The notes: a model not told the origin generated them from the sequence alone. Positions 8,467-17,965 are shown, numbered from the stretch's first letter. The stretch is 40,012 bases of DNA from Pandoraea sp. ASV26 (GCF_016428915.1 NZ_JAELTP010000046.1:1-40012), one strand, 5' to 3'. Made by a program: numbers and translations.

Positions 8467-9414
8467 ATGCAAGGCGATACGTTATTGATCAAGTCGGGCG
8501 GCGCTGCCGCGCTGACCGAATGGCAGCACCACTTCGCGCGGTTGATGCCCGGCCTGCGGGTCTACGGATGGGACGATCCCTTCGTCGATGCTCGCAACGT
8601 GAAGTACGCGCTGGTCTATCAGCCCGATCATGGACGCCTTGCGCACTACCCGCGCCTGCGTCTGATCCTGAGCGCGGCCGCCGGGGTCGATCACATACTT
8701 GCTGACCCGGCATTGCCGCGCAACGTGCCCATCGTGCGGATGGTGACGCACGAGACCCGCGAGCGCATGAGCGACTTCGTGACGTTCGCCGCGCTGGCCA
8801 TCGTGCGCGACATGCCGGACCTTGTCGCTGCACAGCGTGACGGCCGGTGGGCCAACGAACTGACCGGACGCCTCGCGCGCGACACGCGCGTGAGCGTGCT
8901 CGGTCTGGGGGAACTGGGCAGTGCCGTCGCTACCCGGCTGCATGCCAACGGCTTTCGCGTGAACGGCTGGGCGCGCACGCCGAAGGCGCTCGCCGATGTG
9001 CGGGTGTTCGCGGGCGAAGCCCAACTCGACGCGTTGCTCGCCGAGACCGATATCCTCGTCAACCTGCTGCCGGACACGCTCGCCACGCGCGGCATTCTCG
9101 GGCGCAAGCTGTTCGCGCGGTTGCCGGCAGGGGCGAGCCTGATTCAGGTTGGGCGCGGCGCCCACCTCGACCGGCAGGCGCTGCTCGATGCGCTCGACAG
9201 CGGCCGTTTGCGCTCGGCGGTGCTCGATGTGTTCGACATCGAGCCGTTGCCGCCAGACGATGCGTTGCGCCGTCATCCGAAAATTCTCGTCACGCCTCAC
9301 ATTGCATCTACCGTGTCGTACGCTGCGCGGGCGCGTCAGGTGGCGGATGTCCTGGGCGCGCATCTGCGCGGTGCGCCATTACCGTTTGTCTACGACGCCA
9401 TACGAGGGTACTGA
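8467..9414 (+). CDS. D-2-hydroxyacid dehydrogenase (GhrA-like glyoxylate/hydroxypyruvate reductase)
   Basis: This 315-residue NAD(P)-dependent dehydrogenase is close in length to E. coli GhrA (312). It contains the nucleotide-binding loop GLGELGSAVA at residues 146-155 and the catalytic triad R230 (VGRGAHLD), E259 (DIEPLPPDD) and H278 (TPHIAS). It should reduce glyoxylate, hydroxypyruvate or a related 2-keto acid in the cytoplasm; the exact substrate cannot be read. A GntR regulator begins four bases after its stop, so the two are co-transcribed. They converge on the large minus-strand operon, which ends at 10178. Confidence 0.85.
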   Translation: MQGDTLLIKSGGAAALTEWQHHFARLMPGLRVYGWDDPFVDARNVKYALVYQPDHGRLAHYPRLRLILSAAAGVDHILADPALPRNVPIVRMVTHETRERMSDFVTFAALAIVRDMPDLVAAQRDGRWANELTGRLARDTRVSVLGLGELGSAVATRLHANGFRVNGWARTPKALADVRVFAGEAQLDALLAETDILVNLLPDTLATRGILGRKLFARLPAGASLIQVGRGAHLDRQALLDALDSGRLRSAVLDVFDIEPLPPDDALRRHPKILVTPHIASTVSYAARARQVADVLGAHLRGAPLPFVYDAIRGY

Positions 9415-9418
9415 CGCC

Positions 9419-10159
9419 ATGCTTTCCGACTCACGCGACACCGACGACGCCGCCGCCGCCGCCGCAATAGCGCGCGGCGACGACGCCTACGAGCGCATTC
9501 GTCATGATGTACTGACGTGCGTCATCATGCCGGGTGCGATTGTCAGCGAGGCCGAGTTGATGCGTCGTTACGACATTGCGCGCACGAGTTGCCGTGTGGC
9601 GCTGGTGCGGCTGGTGCACGAGGGGTTCGCACGGTCGATTCCGCGACAGGGCTATCGCATCTCGCCGATCACGCTGGCGGACGTCGAGGAAATCTTCAAC
9701 CTGCGCGCGCAACTCGAACCGATGGCGGCGCGACTCGCGTGCGGCAACGTCGACACCGAACTGCTCGAGCGTCTGGACGAGGCCTGCGAAGCGCCTCACG
9801 CGCACGAGCCCATCGGCCATCAGATCGAATGGTTCCTGCATACCAACCGGAAGTTTCATCTGACGATTGCGGCGGCGAGCGGCAATGCGCGTCTGTATCG
9901 CACGCTGGCCGGGCTGATGGATGACATGGCGCGCCTCGTCTCGCTCGGTTTCGGCGTGCAGGGCATTCGCCCGCGTATCGAACACGATCACCGGGGCATC
10001 ATTTCGGCATTCGTGACGGGCGACGCCGCCCGCGCGGAAGCCCTCGCGCGACGGCACATCGAAACCTTTCTCCAGCAGACCAAGGAGCAGGTCTTTGCGA
10101 GTCTGTCGGCCTCGGGCACCTGGCTGCCGTATTTTTCGATTGCCGATTTGCGCAGATAG
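9419..10159 (+). CDS. GntR-family regulator (FCD/FadR subfamily)
   Basis: This 246-residue regulator has an N-terminal winged HTH (about residues 20-85; AYERIRHDVLTCVIMPGAIVSEAELM, continued by YDIARTSCRVALVRL) and a helical FCD ligand-binding domain (about 95-225) with the metal-site type motif NRKFHLTIAAASGN. It lies four bases after the hydroxyacid dehydrogenase. The early residues are alanine-rich because of a GCC repeat. FCD regulators usually sense carboxylic acids and repress neighbouring catabolic genes; candidates are its own dicistron or the facing 11-kb operon. The ATG at 9419 is chosen because the open frame upstream only overlaps the dehydrogenase. Confidence 0.88.
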   Translation: MLSDSRDTDDAAAAAAIARGDDAYERIRHDVLTCVIMPGAIVSEAELMRRYDIARTSCRVALVRLVHEGFARSIPRQGYRISPITLADVEEIFNLRAQLEPMAARLACGNVDTELLERLDEACEAPHAHEPIGHQIEWFLHTNRKFHLTIAAASGNARLYRTLAGLMDDMARLVSLGFGVQGIRPRIEHDHRGIISAFVTGDAARAEALARRHIETFLQQTKEQVFASLSASGTWLPYFSIADLRR

Positions 10160-10177
10160 CCAGGGTGCGCGTTTGCT

Positions 10178-11854
10178 TTATGCGGCGGAGCGGGCGCGGG
10201 CGCTGTCTTCCCTGCGGCGGCCCGGAATGGCGTCGAGCAGCGCGCGCGTATAAGGATGCGACGGTGCGCGGAAGATCGCCGCCGTGTCGCCGTACTCGAC
10301 CACACTGCCCGACTTCATGACGGCGAGCGAATCGCACAACTGCGCCGCGATGCGCAAGTCATGCGTGATGAAGATCATCGACAGTCCCAATTCCGACTTC
10401 AGACGCGCGAGCAGCCGCAGCACCTGCGCTTGCACCGAGACGTCGAGCGCGGAGACGGGTTCATCCGCGACCAGCACCCGGGGGCGCATCGCCAGCGCGC
10501 GCGCCAGCCCGATGCGTTGCCGTTGACCTCCTGAGAATTCGTGCGGGAAGCGTTCGAGGGCGTCGGCGCTCAGGCCAACGAGTTCGAACAGTTCGAGCGC
10601 ATGTTCATGGGCCGCACGCGGTGGCTCACCGCGTGCGATCGGCCCTTGCGTGACAATGTCCCCGACCCGGCGACGCGGGTTGAGCGAGCTGAACGGATCC
10701 TGAAACACCATCTGGATGTCGAGCGCGATTCGACGCGCATTCGCATCGAGCGAGACCGAGGCCAGATCGATGTCGCGGTAGAGAATGCGGCCGGCGTCGG
10801 GTGTCATCAGCCGGAGAATCGAGCGTGCCAGCGTCGATTTGCCCGAGCCGCTTTCCCCGACGATCCCCAGCGTCTTGCCATTGCCGACATCGAGGCTGAC
10901 GTCACGTAGTGCTGCCGACTCCGCCTGCTTCTTCTTACCGATCCAACTGTGCCTCGTGTAGGTCTTCTGCACCTGCTCGATGCGAAGCACGGGCGGCGTG
11001 CCGTCGTCGCCATCGTTGCCCTTGTCTTGCTTCGCCGGGGCGGTGCTTACCGGCGCCGAAGACGACGGCAATGCGGGCACGGCGGCGATCAACGCGCGCG
11101 TGTAGTCGTGCGACGCGCGTGTGAGGAGCGTGTGCGCAGACCCTTGCTCCACGATCTCACCGTGCCGCATGACGGCCACGCGATCCGCGATTTCCGCGAC
11201 GACACCGAAGTCGTGCGTAATGAAGAGCACGCCGGTGCCCTTGCGCTGCTGAAGCTCGCGAATGAGCGTGAGAATCTGCGCTTGCGTAGTGACATCGAGC
11301 GCCGTGGTCGGTTCGTCGGCGATCAGCAGTTCGGGCTCCAGCGCGAGCGCCATCGCGATCATGGCGCGCTGACGTTGTCCGCCGGAGAGTTCGTGCGGAT
11401 AGCGCTTTGCGGCTTCCGAGGGCGACGGGATGTGCACGGCGTCGAGCCATTCCAGCATGCGGGCGCGAATCGTGCTGCCGGGCAGTCGGGTATGCGTGCG
11501 ATACACCTCGGCGATCTGGTCGCCGATGGTGCGCAGCGGATTGAGCGCGGTCATCGGCTCCTGAAAGATCATGCCGATGCGCGCCCCGCGCCAGCGGCGG
11601 CGTTCGGCCTCAGGCAGCGTCAGCAGGTTGCCTTCGCCTTCCCATGCAATGCGCCCGCCGCTGACTTGCACGCCGGACGGCAGCAGGCCGAGCAAGGCGC
11701 TGGCGGTCATCGATTTTCCCGAGCCGCTTTCCCCGACCATACACAAGATCTCGCCGCGCGCGAGCGAGAACGAGACGTCGCGAAGGGCATGCGGGCGATC
11801 GGCATTGGGCGGCAGGTCGAGGGTGAGATGTTCGACGTCGAGCAGAGTCGTCAT
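10178..11854 (-). CDS. Fused double-ATPase of a Dpp/Opp-type ABC transporter
   Basis: This 558-residue protein joins two ABC ATPase domains, equivalent to DppD and DppF. The first has Walker A GESGSGKS at 41-48, signature LSGGQRQR at 156-163 and Walker B LLIADEP. The second has GESGSGKS at 333-340 and FSGGQRQR at 440-447, then LVADEP. A charged linker (about 265-288) separates them. It powers the two permeases encoded at 14329-16281. It is the last gene of the operon and is separated from them by the ligase and SDR genes, an unusual order. The ATG at 11854 begins the first ABC domain; the open frame upstream runs into the SDR gene. Its ribosome-binding site is weak. Confidence 0.92.
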   Translation of the reverse strand: MTTLLDVEHLTLDLPPNADRPHALRDVSFSLARGEILCMVGESGSGKSMTASALLGLLPSGVQVSGGRIAWEGEGNLLTLPEAERRRWRGARIGMIFQEPMTALNPLRTIGDQIAEVYRTHTRLPGSTIRARMLEWLDAVHIPSPSEAAKRYPHELSGGQRQRAMIAMALALEPELLIADEPTTALDVTTQAQILTLIRELQQRKGTGVLFITHDFGVVAEIADRVAVMRHGEIVEQGSAHTLLTRASHDYTRALIAAVPALPSSSAPVSTAPAKQDKGNDGDDGTPPVLRIEQVQKTYTRHSWIGKKKQAESAALRDVSLDVGNGKTLGIVGESGSGKSTLARSILRLMTPDAGRILYRDIDLASVSLDANARRIALDIQMVFQDPFSSLNPRRRVGDIVTQGPIARGEPPRAAHEHALELFELVGLSADALERFPHEFSGGQRQRIGLARALAMRPRVLVADEPVSALDVSVQAQVLRLLARLKSELGLSMIFITHDLRIAAQLCDSLAVMKSGSVVEYGDTAAIFRAPSHPYTRALLDAIPGRRREDSARARSAA

Positions 11855-11884
11855 GGTGGCAGTGGCGTAAGGTTCGCGACGGTT

Positions 11885-11916
11885 AGCGAGGCAGCGAGGC
11901 AGCGAGGCAGCGTGGC
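11885..11916. repeat. Tandem octamer repeat, 4 x 8 bp
   Basis: Three exact copies of AGCGAGGC are followed by a fourth with one change (AGCGTGGC). They fill much of the 64-base gap between the SDR stop and the ATPase start. Copy number could vary by slippage and alter intercistronic spacing without affecting a reading frame. Confidence 0.75.
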
Positions 11917-11918
11917 GC

Positions 11919-12707
11919 TCAGAGGCGCTGACCGCCGCTCGCATCGAGGGATTGACCGGTGATCCAGCGGCCTGCGTCGCTGGCGAGAAACGCCACGATG
12001 TCGGCGATGTCGCGCGGCTCGCCAACGCGTCTCAATGCAACGGTCTGTGCAATGGCTTCACGCGCGACGGGATCGCTTGCGCGCTTGTTCAGATCGGTGG
12101 CCGTGGCACCGGGCAGCACCGCATTGACGGTGATGCCTCGCGCGCCGAGATCGGCGGCGAGCAGCAGCGTGAGCGCTTCCAGACCGGCCTTCGCTGGCGC
12201 GTACACGCTCATCTCCGGGTAAGCCGCACGTGTGCCCATCGAAGAGATGTTGACGATGCGGCCGCCGTCATTCAGGTAGCGCAGCACATGCTGGATCAGG
12301 AAGAAGGGCGACTTGAGGTTGACCTGCAACACGCGGTCGAAGTCTTCGGGCGTGACGGCATCGATGCGCGAGCGCAGACCCACGCCCGCGTTGTTCACGA
12401 GGATGTCGAAGCGCGGCGGCAAGTCGTGTGCGGTGAGCGCGCCGACGAAACGCTCCACTAGCGCGAGCGCCCCGTCGGGCGACGACAGGTCGGCCTGCAC
12501 GGCAAACGCCCGCGCGCCGCGCTCGCGCAGTTGCGCGACGAGCGTCTCGGCGTCGCTGCCCGCCGCGTTGTAATGCACGGCGACGCTTGCGCCGCGCGCG
12601 GCCAGGGCGGTGGCAATGGCGCGTCCGATGCCGCGGCTTGCGCCGGTCACGAGCGCGACCTTGCCGTCGAGACGGATCGGATCGGTGGAATCAGGCAGAA
12701 GACTCAT
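11919..12707 (-). CDS. Short-chain dehydrogenase/reductase (SDR), FabG-like
   Basis: This 262-residue classical SDR has the NAD(P) loop TGASRGIG at 21-28, NNAG at 105-108, the catalytic serine in NISSMG (155-156) and YAPAK with Y169 and K173. It is expected to interconvert a hydroxyl and a keto group, plausibly on a CoA-bound intermediate, given that it overlaps the acyl-CoA ligase gene by four bases (ATGA), which indicates translational coupling. GGAG lies ten bases before its ATG. The substrate is unknown; 3-oxoacyl reductase or a sugar/alcohol dehydrogenase is equally compatible with the sequence. Confidence 0.88.
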   Translation of the reverse strand: MSLLPDSTDPIRLDGKVALVTGASRGIGRAIATALAARGASVAVHYNAAGSDAETLVAQLRERGARAFAVQADLSSPDGALALVERFVGALTAHDLPPRFDILVNNAGVGLRSRIDAVTPEDFDRVLQVNLKSPFFLIQHVLRYLNDGGRIVNISSMGTRAAYPEMSVYAPAKAGLEALTLLLAADLGARGITVNAVLPGATATDLNKRASDPVAREAIAQTVALRRVGEPRDIADIVAFLASDAGRWITGQSLDASGGQRL

Positions 12708-14266
12708 GACGCGAGGGCTCCGGAGTGGGTGAGGTTGTCGGCGCGGTCGTCACTCCATGCACGCGAGGCTTCGAGCGTGCGCGCCTGTTGCAGCAACGCA
12801 TGACGATCGACTTTGTTGGTGCCGGCCCACGGCAGTTCGGCGACGAAGGCCACCCGGCGCGGGTGCTGATAGGCGGGGCCGTTGGCGAGCGCGTGTTGCT
12901 TGAGCGCTTCCACGCTCAGGGTGCTGCCCGGCTGACGCACCACGAAGGCGACGGGCACGGCGGCGCGCTCCTCGTCGGGCAGCGGCACGACGCTGGCTTG
13001 CCGCACTTCCGGATGCGCTTCGAGCAACTTCTCGACTTCCACCGGATAGATGTTCTCGCCCGCGCAGACAAACATGTCGTCAGCGCGCCCGACGAAGTAG
13101 TAGAACCCGTTGGCGTCGCGTCGCATCACGTCGCCGCTGTAGTACCAGCTGTCATCGAGCACTTGCGCCGATTTCTCAGGCAGACGGTGATAGCCGCGCA
13201 TGACCGCCGGGTTGCGCATGCACAGCACGCCCTGATGCTCGTCGGGGCCGTCGACAAGCTTCACCGCGTCGGGCGAGAGCGGATAGCCGAGCGCGAGCGG
13301 CGGCAGTGGAATGCCGTCGGGATGTTGACCGAAGATGCTCGATCCGGCTTCCGTCGTGCCATAGCCGTGGTGGATATGGGTGTGCGGGAACGCAGCCTGA
13401 ATGCGGGCGAGCAGCGCGGTGCTCATCGGCGCGGAGCCGAGCATCACGCGCTTGAGCGCGGACACGTCGCGGCCCGCGAGCGTCTGCGGGTCTTTGATGA
13501 GGCGCGCGAACATCGTCGGCACGGCCGTGAGCACCGTGATCCGATAGCGCTCCAGCGCGTCGACATAAGACGCCACATCGAACGACGGCAGCATGACGAG
13601 CGTGGCGTTGGCGGCGAACGCGCGCTTCGCCATGAACAGCCCGTTCATGTGAAACAGCGGCTGCGCGAGCAGATAGCGCTCTGCCGCTGCGCTATCGGGG
13701 CGCACATACGTGGCGCCCAGCGCCCAGAGCTGGCCAGCGTGCGTGAGCGGCACGCCCTTCGGTTTGCCGGTCGAGCCGGACGTGTAGAGCATCTGCGCCA
13801 CGTCTTCCGGTGCGGGACGCACGGCGTCGAAAGCCGCGGGCTGAATCTGCGCGGCGAAGCCCTCGGGACCGGCGTCGTCGAAGTCGATGACCGGCACGCG
13901 CGAGGCGAAGGCGTCGCGACGCGCGCCGTCGACGAACGCGAGCGAGATACCGGCGTCGTCGATCACGTAGTCGAGGATCTCGCGCGACTGCTTGATGTTG
14001 ATCGGCACGGCGACGTAACCGGCGCGCATGATGCCGAAGTAGGCGATCAGATACTCGGCGCGGTTGAGCGACGCGATGGCCACATGCGCGCCGTCGGGCA
14101 AGCCGCGAGCGCGTAGCGTAGTGGCGACGCCGCCCGCCAGCCGATCGATTTCGGCGTGCGTGTAATGCCGCGGTCGATGGTCGTCTCGCAGGTCGATGAT
14201 CGCCGTCGAGTCGAGGCTGAGGGTTCGGTCGACGAGATCGCCGAGGTTATGCCAGCGGTGAGTCAT
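12704..14266 (-). CDS. Acyl-CoA ligase (AMP-forming, ANL superfamily)
   Basis: This 520-residue adenylating enzyme activates a carboxylic acid to its CoA thioester via an acyl-AMP. It carries the P-loop YTSGSTGKPKG at 161-171, YGTTEAG at 302-308, YSGD with D379, the hinge segment GRADDMFVCAGENIYPVEVE at 393-412 and the catalytic lysine K485 in GTNKVDR. It resembles medium-chain or aromatic acid ligases and CaiC-like enzymes; the substrate is not predictable. The ATG at 14266 begins the domain. The open frame upstream is only the antisense-frame continuation through the permease gene, not a fusion. It overlaps the SDR gene by four bases. Confidence 0.88.
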   Translation of the reverse strand: MTHRWHNLGDLVDRTLSLDSTAIIDLRDDHRPRHYTHAEIDRLAGGVATTLRARGLPDGAHVAIASLNRAEYLIAYFGIMRAGYVAVPINIKQSREILDYVIDDAGISLAFVDGARRDAFASRVPVIDFDDAGPEGFAAQIQPAAFDAVRPAPEDVAQMLYTSGSTGKPKGVPLTHAGQLWALGATYVRPDSAAAERYLLAQPLFHMNGLFMAKRAFAANATLVMLPSFDVASYVDALERYRITVLTAVPTMFARLIKDPQTLAGRDVSALKRVMLGSAPMSTALLARIQAAFPHTHIHHGYGTTEAGSSIFGQHPDGIPLPPLALGYPLSPDAVKLVDGPDEHQGVLCMRNPAVMRGYHRLPEKSAQVLDDSWYYSGDVMRRDANGFYYFVGRADDMFVCAGENIYPVEVEKLLEAHPEVRQASVVPLPDEERAAVPVAFVVRQPGSTLSVEALKQHALANGPAYQHPRRVAFVAELPWAGTNKVDRHALLQQARTLEASRAWSDDRADNLTHSGALAS

Positions 14267-14328
14267 GAGAAGCGGAATCGCAAAAAGGGGGACATGAGAG
14301 CGGAAGGGAGCGGGCGCATGGCGCGCAC

Positions 14329-15249
14329 TCAGCGCTTTCGCAGCGTGGGGTTCAGGGCGTCGTTCAGGCCGTCGCCCACCAGATTCAGCGCGAGCACGGC
14401 GAGCATGATGGCGAGGCCCGGTTCGGCGCACAGGTACCAGGACGAGCGGATGAGCGTGCGGCCTTCGCCGATCTGCCGGCCCCAGCTTGCGATGTTCGGG
14501 TCGCCCAGTCCGAGAAACGAGACGACCGACTCGTAGAGAATCGCGCCCGCGACCACGAGCGTGCCCATCACCAATACCGGAGGCAGCGCATTCGGCAGTA
14601 CCTCGCGCAGGGCAATGCGCCAGGGCGAGAGCCCGACCGTGCGGCACGCCTGCACGAACTCGCGCGACTTGAACGACAGACATTCGGCGCGCGTGAGCCG
14701 AGCGATGGCAGGCCACGACACCAGCGCGACAGCGATGATCGTGTTCTCGATGCGCGGGCCGAGAATGGCGACCACCGTCAGCACGAAAACGACGTTCGGC
14801 ACGATCTGGAACAGCTCCGTCAGACGCATGAGTATTTCGTCGATCCAGCCACCCCACCACGCGGCGATGGCGCCGATCGACACACCGATGCCCGTGGCGG
14901 CCACGCTCGCGACCATGCCAATGGCAAGCGTGGCACGCGCGCCGTGCGCGAGCATGGCGGCGATGTCGCGACCGAGCGCGTCGGTGCCGAGCGGGTATTG
15001 CCATTGCTCGAAGGGCCAGATCTCGGGCGTGGCGACGATGCGCAGCGGATCGCCCGGGTACCACCATCCGGCGCACAGCGCGACGATCACGATGAGGGCG
15101 AGCAGCAACGCCCCCGCGACGGCACCGCCGTGACGGGCGAATTGTTGCCAGGCGCTGGCCCTTTTACGGGACGCACGGGGCAGGGCGATCGGATCGGGCG
15201 ACTCGCTGTTAGTGAGCGTGTCGAGAGCAGGTTCGGCGGAAGACGTCAT
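14329..15249 (-). CDS. ABC transporter permease, DppC-like
   Basis: This 306-residue inner-membrane permease of the peptide/nickel (Dpp/Opp) type has a long N-terminal tail, a first TM at about 35-55, and the EAA-type loop with LSPWRIALREVLPNALPPVLV, which contacts the ATPases. It ends with LNLVGDGLNDALNPTLRKR, typical of DppC/OppC C-termini. The ATG at 15249 is chosen; a GTG at 15282 is possible. No strong ribosome-binding site is visible, suggesting coupling to the DppB-like gene 39 bases upstream. The acyl-CoA ligase gene follows after 62 bases. Confidence 0.92.
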   Translation of the reverse strand: MTSSAEPALDTLTNSESPDPIALPRASRKRASAWQQFARHGGAVAGALLLALIVIVALCAGWWYPGDPLRIVATPEIWPFEQWQYPLGTDALGRDIAAMLAHGARATLAIGMVASVAATGIGVSIGAIAAWWGGWIDEILMRLTELFQIVPNVVFVLTVVAILGPRIENTIIAVALVSWPAIARLTRAECLSFKSREFVQACRTVGLSPWRIALREVLPNALPPVLVMGTLVVAGAILYESVVSFLGLGDPNIASWGRQIGEGRTLIRSSWYLCAEPGLAIMLAVLALNLVGDGLNDALNPTLRKR

Positions 15250-15288
15250 GGGACAGACCAGTTCGTTGCGGTAAAGCACCACGGGAAT

Positions 15289-16281
15289 TCATGAGGCGTG
15301 CGTGCGAATGCGGGGATCGAGTCGCGTGTAGACGAGATCCACGGCGATGTTCGCCACGATGACGAGCGCAGAGCTGAGCACGAGCAATCCCAGCACGACC
15401 GGGTAGTTGCGGCTCATCACACTGTCGAAGAGCACGCCGCCGATGCCGGGCCAACTGAACACCGCCTCCACGACGATGCTGCCGCCGAGCACGGTGCCCA
15501 GTTGCAACCCCAGCAAGGTGACGACTGGCAGCATCGCGTTGCGCACCATGTGCCGGGCGATCACGGCGCGCCGCGTGAGCCCCTTCGCCTGTGCCGTACG
15601 CACGTGATCCTGCCGGGCGACTTCGAGCATCGACGCGCGCATCACGCGGGCGTACGTCGCGGCATAGAACAGACCGAGCGTGAGCGCGGGCAGGGCGAGG
15701 TGATGCAGCACGTCGAGCGCGGCGTGCCACGCGCCGGCGACCCCCGTGCCGTAGTCCATGCCGATGGTCGTCATGCCGCCCACGGGGAACCAGCCGAGCC
15801 TCACCGAGAACAGGATGATGAGCATGATCCCCAGCCAGAAGCTGGGGGCGGCGAAGCACACCACGGCAAGCATCGACACGAACGTGTCGCGCCACGTGTT
15901 CACATTGACGGCGGCGATGACACCGGCCGCCACGCCAACGACCACGGCAATGGCGAGGCTCGCCAGCATCAACACCAGCGTGGCGGGCAGATGCGCCATG
16001 ATGACGTCGAACACCGGCAGGTTGTGACGGTACGAGTAGCCGAGATCGAGGTGGCCCACCGCATTGATGTAGTGGAGCAGTTGCTGCCACAGCGGCTTGT
16101 CCATGCCGTAAGTCACGCGCAGACGTTCGATCAGCGCGGGATCCGTGACCTGCTGCTCGGCGGTCATCACGTCGAGCAGCGTGCCCGGCACCGACTGAAT
16201 CAGGCAGAAGTTCATGACGATCACGCCGAGCAGCAGCGGGATCGCCTGCAAGACACGGCGCAACAACAGACGCGTCACCAT
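15289..16281 (-). CDS. ABC transporter permease, DppB-like
   Basis: This 330-residue permease begins with the DppB-type segment RLLLRRVLQAIPLLLGV, has five or six further TM spans, the loop ARQDHVRTAQAKGLTRRAVI before the coupling helix, and ends DLVYTRLDPRIRT, a classical DppB/OppB terminus. I start at the ATG at 16281 because GGAG is nine bases before it; the ATG at 16290 is directly against the GGAG and too close. It lies 13 bases after the binding-protein gene and pairs with the DppC-like subunit. Confidence 0.92.
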   Translation of the reverse strand: MVTRLLLRRVLQAIPLLLGVIVMNFCLIQSVPGTLLDVMTAEQQVTDPALIERLRVTYGMDKPLWQQLLHYINAVGHLDLGYSYRHNLPVFDVIMAHLPATLVLMLASLAIAVVVGVAAGVIAAVNVNTWRDTFVSMLAVVCFAAPSFWLGIMLIILFSVRLGWFPVGGMTTIGMDYGTGVAGAWHAALDVLHHLALPALTLGLFYAATYARVMRASMLEVARQDHVRTAQAKGLTRRAVIARHMVRNAMLPVVTLLGLQLGTVLGGSIVVEAVFSWPGIGGVLFDSVMSRNYPVVLGLLVLSSALVIVANIAVDLVYTRLDPRIRTHAS

Positions 16282-16294
16282 GGCCGCCATCTCC

Positions 16295-17944
16295 TTACGA
16301 CGCGAGCCAGACGTCGGCCAGCGCGTCGCCCTGCACGTTGGCGCTGGTGGTCGCGCGCCGCACGTTGGTGCGCGAGAGCGTGAACGATTCCATCTCGACG
16401 AGCGGCACGAGCGGCACGTCGGTCGCCGCCAGACGCGCGAAGTCGTGCGCGAGCTTCTGCCGCTTCGTGTTGTCGGTCTCGACGGTCAGACGGTCGACGA
16501 GCGCGTCCATTGCCGGATTCGAATAGCCGGTCGCGTTGCGGAACGCGGCGCCCTTGACGATGCCGTCCGTGGTGTAGAACTGCGTGACCACCGGCACCAG
16601 TTCAAGCGGCGCGGTGAAGTTCGACACGGCGATGTCGTAGTCGTAGTCGCTGTAAATGCGCTTGAGCGACGTGGCGCGGTCGAGCGAATCGAGCTTCACG
16701 GTAATGCCGATGTCTTGCAGGGCCTGCTTCAGGTACTGGCCGAGCTTGGCGTTCTCTTCGAACCACGCGGCTGCCACCAGATTGATCGAGAAGCGCGAGC
16801 CGTTCTTGCGTGGCAGACCGGCGGCGTCGAGCAGCGCGTTGGCCTTCGCGGGGTCGAACGGGTACTTCGGCACGTCGTCGGTGAAGAACAGCGGATTGCT
16901 GCGGAAGATCGGCGAGACGGCCGGCTTGCCGCGACCGAAGTAGATCGTGTCGATGATGAACTTGCGGTCGATGGCATGCAGAATCGCCTGACGGACTTCG
17001 CGCCGCCTGACGTGTTCGCGTCGCTGATTGAACTCGACCGTCACCGTCCACGCGGCGTTCTCGTAGCCCTTCGTGTCGACCACGATCTTGCCTGTCTTCA
17101 CGAGACGATCGATGTCGCGCCCGGGCACCGGGTTGGAGAACGCCACGCCCAACTCGCCGGTCTCAAGTGCGGCCGAGCGCGATGCGGGATCGCTCCACCA
17201 GCGGATGATGAGCTTGTCGGGATACGGTTGCGCGGCGTTCCAGTATTGTTCGTTGCGCGTGTAGGCGACATGGCTGCCGCGCACCCATTGACCGTACTTC
17301 CACGGCCCCGTGCCGATGGGCGTGTTGTTTAGCGGGTTCGTGATGATGTCCTTGCCGGCATACAGATGCTTCGGCACCACCACCTGATACTGGCCCGCGA
17401 GAATCGACTTGAAGAAGAACTCCGGCACCGGCGTGGAGAACTCCAGCTTGACGGTGTGCGCATCCGTCGCACTCACGTGCTTGAGCGCCTTGAGAGCGAC
17501 CCCTGCGGAAATCGGCTTCCAGTGTTCCTGCACGTTGTAGACGACGTCGTCGGCCGTAAAGGGTTTGCCGTCGTGCCACAGCACGTTCTGCCGCAGCGTG
17601 ACGGTGTACGTTCTGAAGTCGCTCGATGCCCGCACGTCGGTGGCGAGCACCGGCTGGAACGCGAGCTTCTCGTCGATCTTGAGCAGGCGTTCGAGAATCT
17701 TGGTCGACGTCATGAACGGGCTTGAACCCCCGCCGCCCGCGACGAAGAGCGCTTGCGGTTCCAGTCCGCCCCAGCTTGCCACGAGCGTGCCGCCGCGACG
17801 TGGTGCAGCCTCTGCCGCGATCGCCTGTGTGGGAGAAACGAGCCAGCCTGCGGTGCCCGCGAGGGTGGCCGAAGTGGCGGCCAACGCGCCGCTGGCGCTG
17901 CGATACAGGAACTGACGTCGGGAAAGACCCCGGGATTTACGCAT
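16295..17944 (-). CDS. Tat-exported ABC substrate-binding protein (SBP family 5, DppA-like)
   Basis: This 549-residue periplasmic binding protein belongs to the peptide/oligosaccharide family 5. It opens with a twin-arginine signal (LSRRQFLYR at about residues 7-15, hydrophobic stretch, then cleavage after about AIAAEA) and contains the family signature around YTVTLRQNVLWHDGKPFTADDVVY. Family 5 proteins bind peptides, opines, glycosides, nickel complexes and other bulky solutes. The ATG at 17944 has GGAG six bases upstream. Tat export implies folding in the cytoplasm. A hairpin immediately upstream may raise its expression over the rest of the operon. Confidence 0.92.
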   Translation of the reverse strand: MRKSRGLSRRQFLYRSASGALAATSATLAGTAGWLVSPTQAIAAEAAPRRGGTLVASWGGLEPQALFVAGGGGSSPFMTSTKILERLLKIDEKLAFQPVLATDVRASSDFRTYTVTLRQNVLWHDGKPFTADDVVYNVQEHWKPISAGVALKALKHVSATDAHTVKLEFSTPVPEFFFKSILAGQYQVVVPKHLYAGKDIITNPLNNTPIGTGPWKYGQWVRGSHVAYTRNEQYWNAAQPYPDKLIIRWWSDPASRSAALETGELGVAFSNPVPGRDIDRLVKTGKIVVDTKGYENAAWTVTVEFNQRREHVRRREVRQAILHAIDRKFIIDTIYFGRGKPAVSPIFRSNPLFFTDDVPKYPFDPAKANALLDAAGLPRKNGSRFSINLVAAAWFEENAKLGQYLKQALQDIGITVKLDSLDRATSLKRIYSDYDYDIAVSNFTAPLELVPVVTQFYTTDGIVKGAAFRNATGYSNPAMDALVDRLTVETDNTKRQKLAHDFARLAATDVPLVPLVEMESFTLSRTNVRRATTSANVQGDALADVWLAS

Positions 17945-17965
17945 GATGAACTCCGGAAAAACGTG

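Noticed and set aside
8145-8492. Minus-strand open frames in the kgtP-dehydrogenase gap
   Set aside because: Composition is random-like, there is no ribosome-binding site, and they overlap the likely promoters and leader hairpins.
12725-14116. 463-codon plus-strand frame opposite the CoA ligase
   Set aside because: High-GC antisense frame without membrane, domain or start-signal support.
12704-15076. Apparent 790-residue fusion of a permease region to the acyl-CoA ligase
   Set aside because: The first 270 codons run out of frame through the DppC-like gene and are arginine/histidine-rich. The ligase begins normally at 14266.
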